19,429 nucleotides of DNA, from NCBI GenBank assembly GCA_023247155.1, contig JAHFGZ010000014.1, positions 1 through 19,429 of the forward strand, in the 5' to 3' direction. Below the pieces are notes generated by a model that saw only the letters and a list, made by a program, of their open reading frames with translations, did no database searches and was not told the origin of the DNA. The stretch is from Candidatus Omnitrophota bacterium. Its GTDB lineage: Bacteria > Omnitrophota > Gorgyraeia > Aquiviventales > Aquiviventaceae. Below, in pieces: positions 17,522 through 19,429 of this stretch. Made by a program: the position numbers and the translations under genes. Each line of letters opens with the position of its first letter. The first letter of the stretch is position 1.

Positions 17522-18490
17522 TCAGGTCTCGAGTGCGGCCTCAGCGCCGGCGGCCGGCCGGGCCTCTCGCGCGCGGCGGATGAAGCCCATGAGGCGCGCC
17601 GTCGTTTCCCAGGGATGCTCATCGCGGGGCACGGTGACCCACTGGATGTTCGGGGTCTGCCGGAACCAGATGAGCTGGCGCCTGGCGTAGTGGCGCACCC
17701 GCTGCTGCCACAGGGTGATCGCGTCCTTCAGGCTCGCCCGGCCCGCGAGGTACTGCTCGAGATCGGAGAGCCCGTGCACCTGCCGCGTGGAGCGGGCCAG
17801 CGGCAGCCGCAGGAGCAGGCGGGCCTCGTTGATCACCCCCTGCTCGTAGACCATGTGCAGGATCCGGTCGTTGATGCGCTGGTAGAGCTCCTCCCGGTCG
17901 CGGTCAAGGCCGAGCACCGTCACCTGGCCGTGCAGGAGCTCGGCGCTGGCCTCCCGCCACCAGGAGGAGATGGGCTTGCCGGTGAGGGCGTAGACTTCCA
18001 GCGCCCGGATGATGCGCCGCGCGTCGTTGGGATGGATGCGCGAGGCCGCCACCGCGTCGATGCCCTGGAGCCGATGGTACAGCACCGGGCTGCCGATGCC
18101 GTGGCACTCGCCCCAGAGCTGCTCCCGGATCCGGATGTCGGCGGGCGGGGCGTCGCAGAGCCCCTCGGTCAGCGCCTTGAGGTAGAGGCCGGTGCCGCCG
18201 ACGATGAGCGCCCGCTTGCCGTGCGCGAGGATGCGGTCGATGGCGGGGGCCGCCATCCGGCGGTACTCCCCGACGCTGAAGCCGTGGGTGGGGTCGATGC
18301 AGGAGACGAGGTGGTGCTGGACCTGCGCGCGCTGGGCGTGGGTCGGCGCCTGGGTGAGGACCGTCATCTCCTGGTAGACCTGCATCGAATCGCAGGAGAC
18401 GATCTCGGCCCCGAGCGCCTGGGCCAGTTCCACGGCGATGGCCGACTTGCCGACCGCGGTGGGGCCGACTAATGCGATGACGCGATGCAT
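17522..18490 (-). CDS. miaA: tRNA dimethylallyltransferase MiaA
   Basis: A 322-residue MiaA, which adds the dimethylallyl group to N6 of A37 in tRNAs reading UNN codons; MiaB then methylthiolates the same base. The P-loop GPTAVGKS is at 9-16, followed by CDSMQVYQEM (33-42) with the catalytic Asp, the GGTGLYLKAL motif near 95-105, the conserved NDARRIIRALEVY, and QRVRHYARRQLIWFR near the C-terminus. The length is typical, with an Ala-rich tail. GGGGGAGGAGG directly precedes the ATG at 18490, giving a strong ribosome site at short spacing. It lies 85 nt downstream of miaB, so the two enzymes of the ms2i6A37 pathway are likely made together. Confidence 0.97.
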   Translation of the reverse strand: MHRVIALVGPTAVGKSAIAVELAQALGAEIVSCDSMQVYQEMTVLTQAPTHAQRAQVQHHLVSCIDPTHGFSVGEYRRMAAPAIDRILAHGKRALIVGGTGLYLKALTEGLCDAPPADIRIREQLWGECHGIGSPVLYHRLQGIDAVAASRIHPNDARRIIRALEVYALTGKPISSWWREASAELLHGQVTVLGLDRDREELYQRINDRILHMVYEQGVINEARLLLRLPLARSTRQVHGLSDLEQYLAGRASLKDAITLWQQRVRHYARRQLIWFRQTPNIQWVTVPRDEHPWETTARLMGFIRRAREARPAAGAEAALET

Positions 18491-18575
18491 CCTCCTCCCC
18501 CAAGCAGGTATGTTCTGTACCCCTGGGTGCCCTCTGGAGTGCTGAGAGGTATTTTCTCACAAGCGGTCGGCCCGC

Positions 18576-19429
18576 TCAACTAAAAACTCTGAGGGCGCGC
18601 CCGAAGAGCGTGTGCAGGCCGGCGCGCTCCACCGTCACCTCCAGCTGCTGTCCAGCGAGGGGCTCCTCGCTCTCCACGATGACGCCGTGGTTGCCCCGGG
18701 TGCGCCCGAACCACTGGCCCGGCGACTTCCCCGGCCCCTCGAAGAGCACCTCCACCGCCTGCCCTTCCAGGGCGCGGAGCCGCTCCTGCGCGATCTCGGC
18801 CTGGAGCGCGAGCAGCCGCTGGTTGCGCACCCCCTTGACCTCCTGGGGCACGTCGTCCTCACGTGCCGCCGCGTCGGTCCCGGGACGGGGCGAGTACTTG
18901 AAGATGTAGGCGTGGTCGTAGCGCACCTCGCGCATCAGGCGGACGGTGGCCTCGAACGCCTCCTCCGTCTCGCCCGGGAACCCCACGATGATGTCGGTTG
19001 AGAGGCTGACCTCGGGCACGAGGCGCCGCAGCGCGTCGAGCTTCTTCACGTACGCTTCGGCGGTGTAGCCGCGGCGCATCGCGCGCAGGACGCGGTTCGA
19101 TCCCGACTGGACGGGCAGGTGCAGCGATTCGCAGACCGAGGGGCAGTCCCGCATCGCCTCGAAGAGCCGTTCGGTCGCATCGAAGGGATGGCTCGTCGTG
19201 AAGCGTATCCGGAGACCTGGCGGGTCCTGCCGCTGCGCCACCCCGCCGTCCGTCCTCGCTGCGCTGCGGGCGGGCGGCGGGGGCCCCGGCCCCGCGTCAC
19301 CCGCCAGGCCGCGAATCGACGTATCGATCATTCGCAAGAGCGCAGGGAAATCGAGCAGCGCTTCCGGGTCGGTTTCCAGCAGCTTGAGCCGCCCGAGCGG
19401 CCCCTTGTAGCCCGAGCCGTCCGGGAACC
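18576..19429 (-). CDS. miaB: tRNA-2-methylthio-N6-dimethylallyladenosine synthase MiaB (5' end outside window)
   Basis: The C-terminal 283 residues of a radical SAM methylthiotransferase that converts i6A37 to ms2i6A37 in tRNA. Visible are IRFTTSHPFDATERLFEAM, LPVQSGSNRVLRAMRRGYT, SLSTDIIVGFPGETEEAFEAT, HAYIFKYSPRPGTDAA and a C-terminal TRAM domain (QAVEVLFEGPGKSPGQWFGR .. LHTLFGRALRVFS). The two iron-sulfur cluster motifs lie upstream of the window. About 33 extra residues (Pro/Ala/Arg-rich, coded by 19216-19308) separate LLRMIDTSIRG from DPPGLRIRFTTSHP, where MiaB normally runs on directly. The frame is open through this insert and the flanks match MiaB, so the gene is probably functional. 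MiaB rather than MtaB/RimO is favoured by the neighbouring miaA. Confidence 0.93.
   Translation of the reverse strand, partial: FPDGSGYKGPLGRLKLLETDPEALLDFPALLRMIDTSIRGLAGDAGPGPPPPARSAARTDGGVAQRQDPPGLRIRFTTSHPFDATERLFEAMRDCPSVCESLHLPVQSGSNRVLRAMRRGYTAEAYVKKLDALRRLVPEVSLSTDIIVGFPGETEEAFEATVRLMREVRYDHAYIFKYSPRPGTDAAAREDDVPQEVKGVRNQRLLALQAEIAQERLRALEGQAVEVLFEGPGKSPGQWFGRTRGNHGVIVESEEPLAGQQLEVTVERAGLHTLFGRALRVFS
19216..19308. repeat. Nested inverted repeat inserted in frame in miaB
   Basis: The outer arms CCTGGCGGGT (19216-19225) and ACCCGCCAGG (19299-19308) are perfectly complementary. Inside them CCCCGCCGTCCG (19241-19252) pairs with CGGGCGGCGGGG (19271-19282) with one wobble. The 93-bp unit matches the low-complexity extra segment in MiaB, so it looks like a palindromic element that entered the gene without breaking the frame. 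Confidence 0.75.

Overview
This window is a gene-dense, high-G+C stretch from a diderm bacterium. Every gene I can support is on the minus strand, so transcription runs from high to low coordinates. The outer-membrane assembly protein LptD points to an LPS-type outer membrane. HrcA/CIRCE, MiaA/MiaB and AccD are bacterial housekeeping genes. The combination (an AEGT..GGKAFPS-type DnaK, DUF5674, DUF1015, and hairpin repeats inside coding genes) suggests an uncultured lineage, perhaps Omnitrophota or a similar candidate phylum. That is a weak inference; no rRNA gene is present to settle it.

Layout in the direction of transcription. (1) 19429-16184: tRNA modification and ribosome rescue: miaB (5' end outside the window), miaA, hflX; no hfq lies between miaA and hflX. 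(2) 16187-10665: the heat-shock operon hrcA-grpE-dnaK-dnaJ. It has a textbook sigma-70 promoter (TTGACA-N17-TACACT) and a perfect CIRCE operator ahead of hrcA. dnaK and dnaJ are split by a terminator-like hairpin and a two-gene cassette: a DUF5674 protein and a small unknown helical protein, the latter ending 4 nt before dnaJ. (3) 10660-9335: an FmdB-type zinc ribbon, a VanZ-like membrane protein whose start codon is not normal, and a histidine-rich six-helix membrane protein of unknown function. (4) 9271-6042: DUF1015 protein, accD, and a MalK/UgpC-type ABC ATPase without its permease genes. (5) 6040-1589: two membrane-bound GAF-GGDEF diguanylate cyclases, a ROK-family sugar kinase and a small transaldolase. 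The four form a chain in which successive genes overlap by 4 nt. (6) 1550-1: lptD, whose 3' end is outside the window.

From hrcA onward the genes are packed with ATGA/GTGA overlaps or gaps of a few bases, so most are probably co-transcribed and translationally coupled. The visible breaks are after dnaK, and between the six-helix membrane protein and the DUF1015 gene; both hold strong hairpins.

The most interesting non-gene signal is a set of REP-like palindromes and short repeats. Two sit inside conserved genes without breaking the frame (grpE near 14725-14802, miaB near 19216-19308). One is a 5 x 7-bp array inside the dnaK tail (12609-12643). Others are at gene junctions (12485-12527, 9280-9331, 17457-17476). 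The grpE and hflX hairpins share a core. Together they look like small mobile palindromes that tolerate or exploit coding sequence, similar in idea to Rickettsia palindromic elements or RAYT-mobilised REPs. No transposase gene is in the window. Other points to check are the dnaK/dnaJ cassette, the VanZ start, and the pair of coupled diguanylate cyclases of which only one keeps the product-inhibition site.
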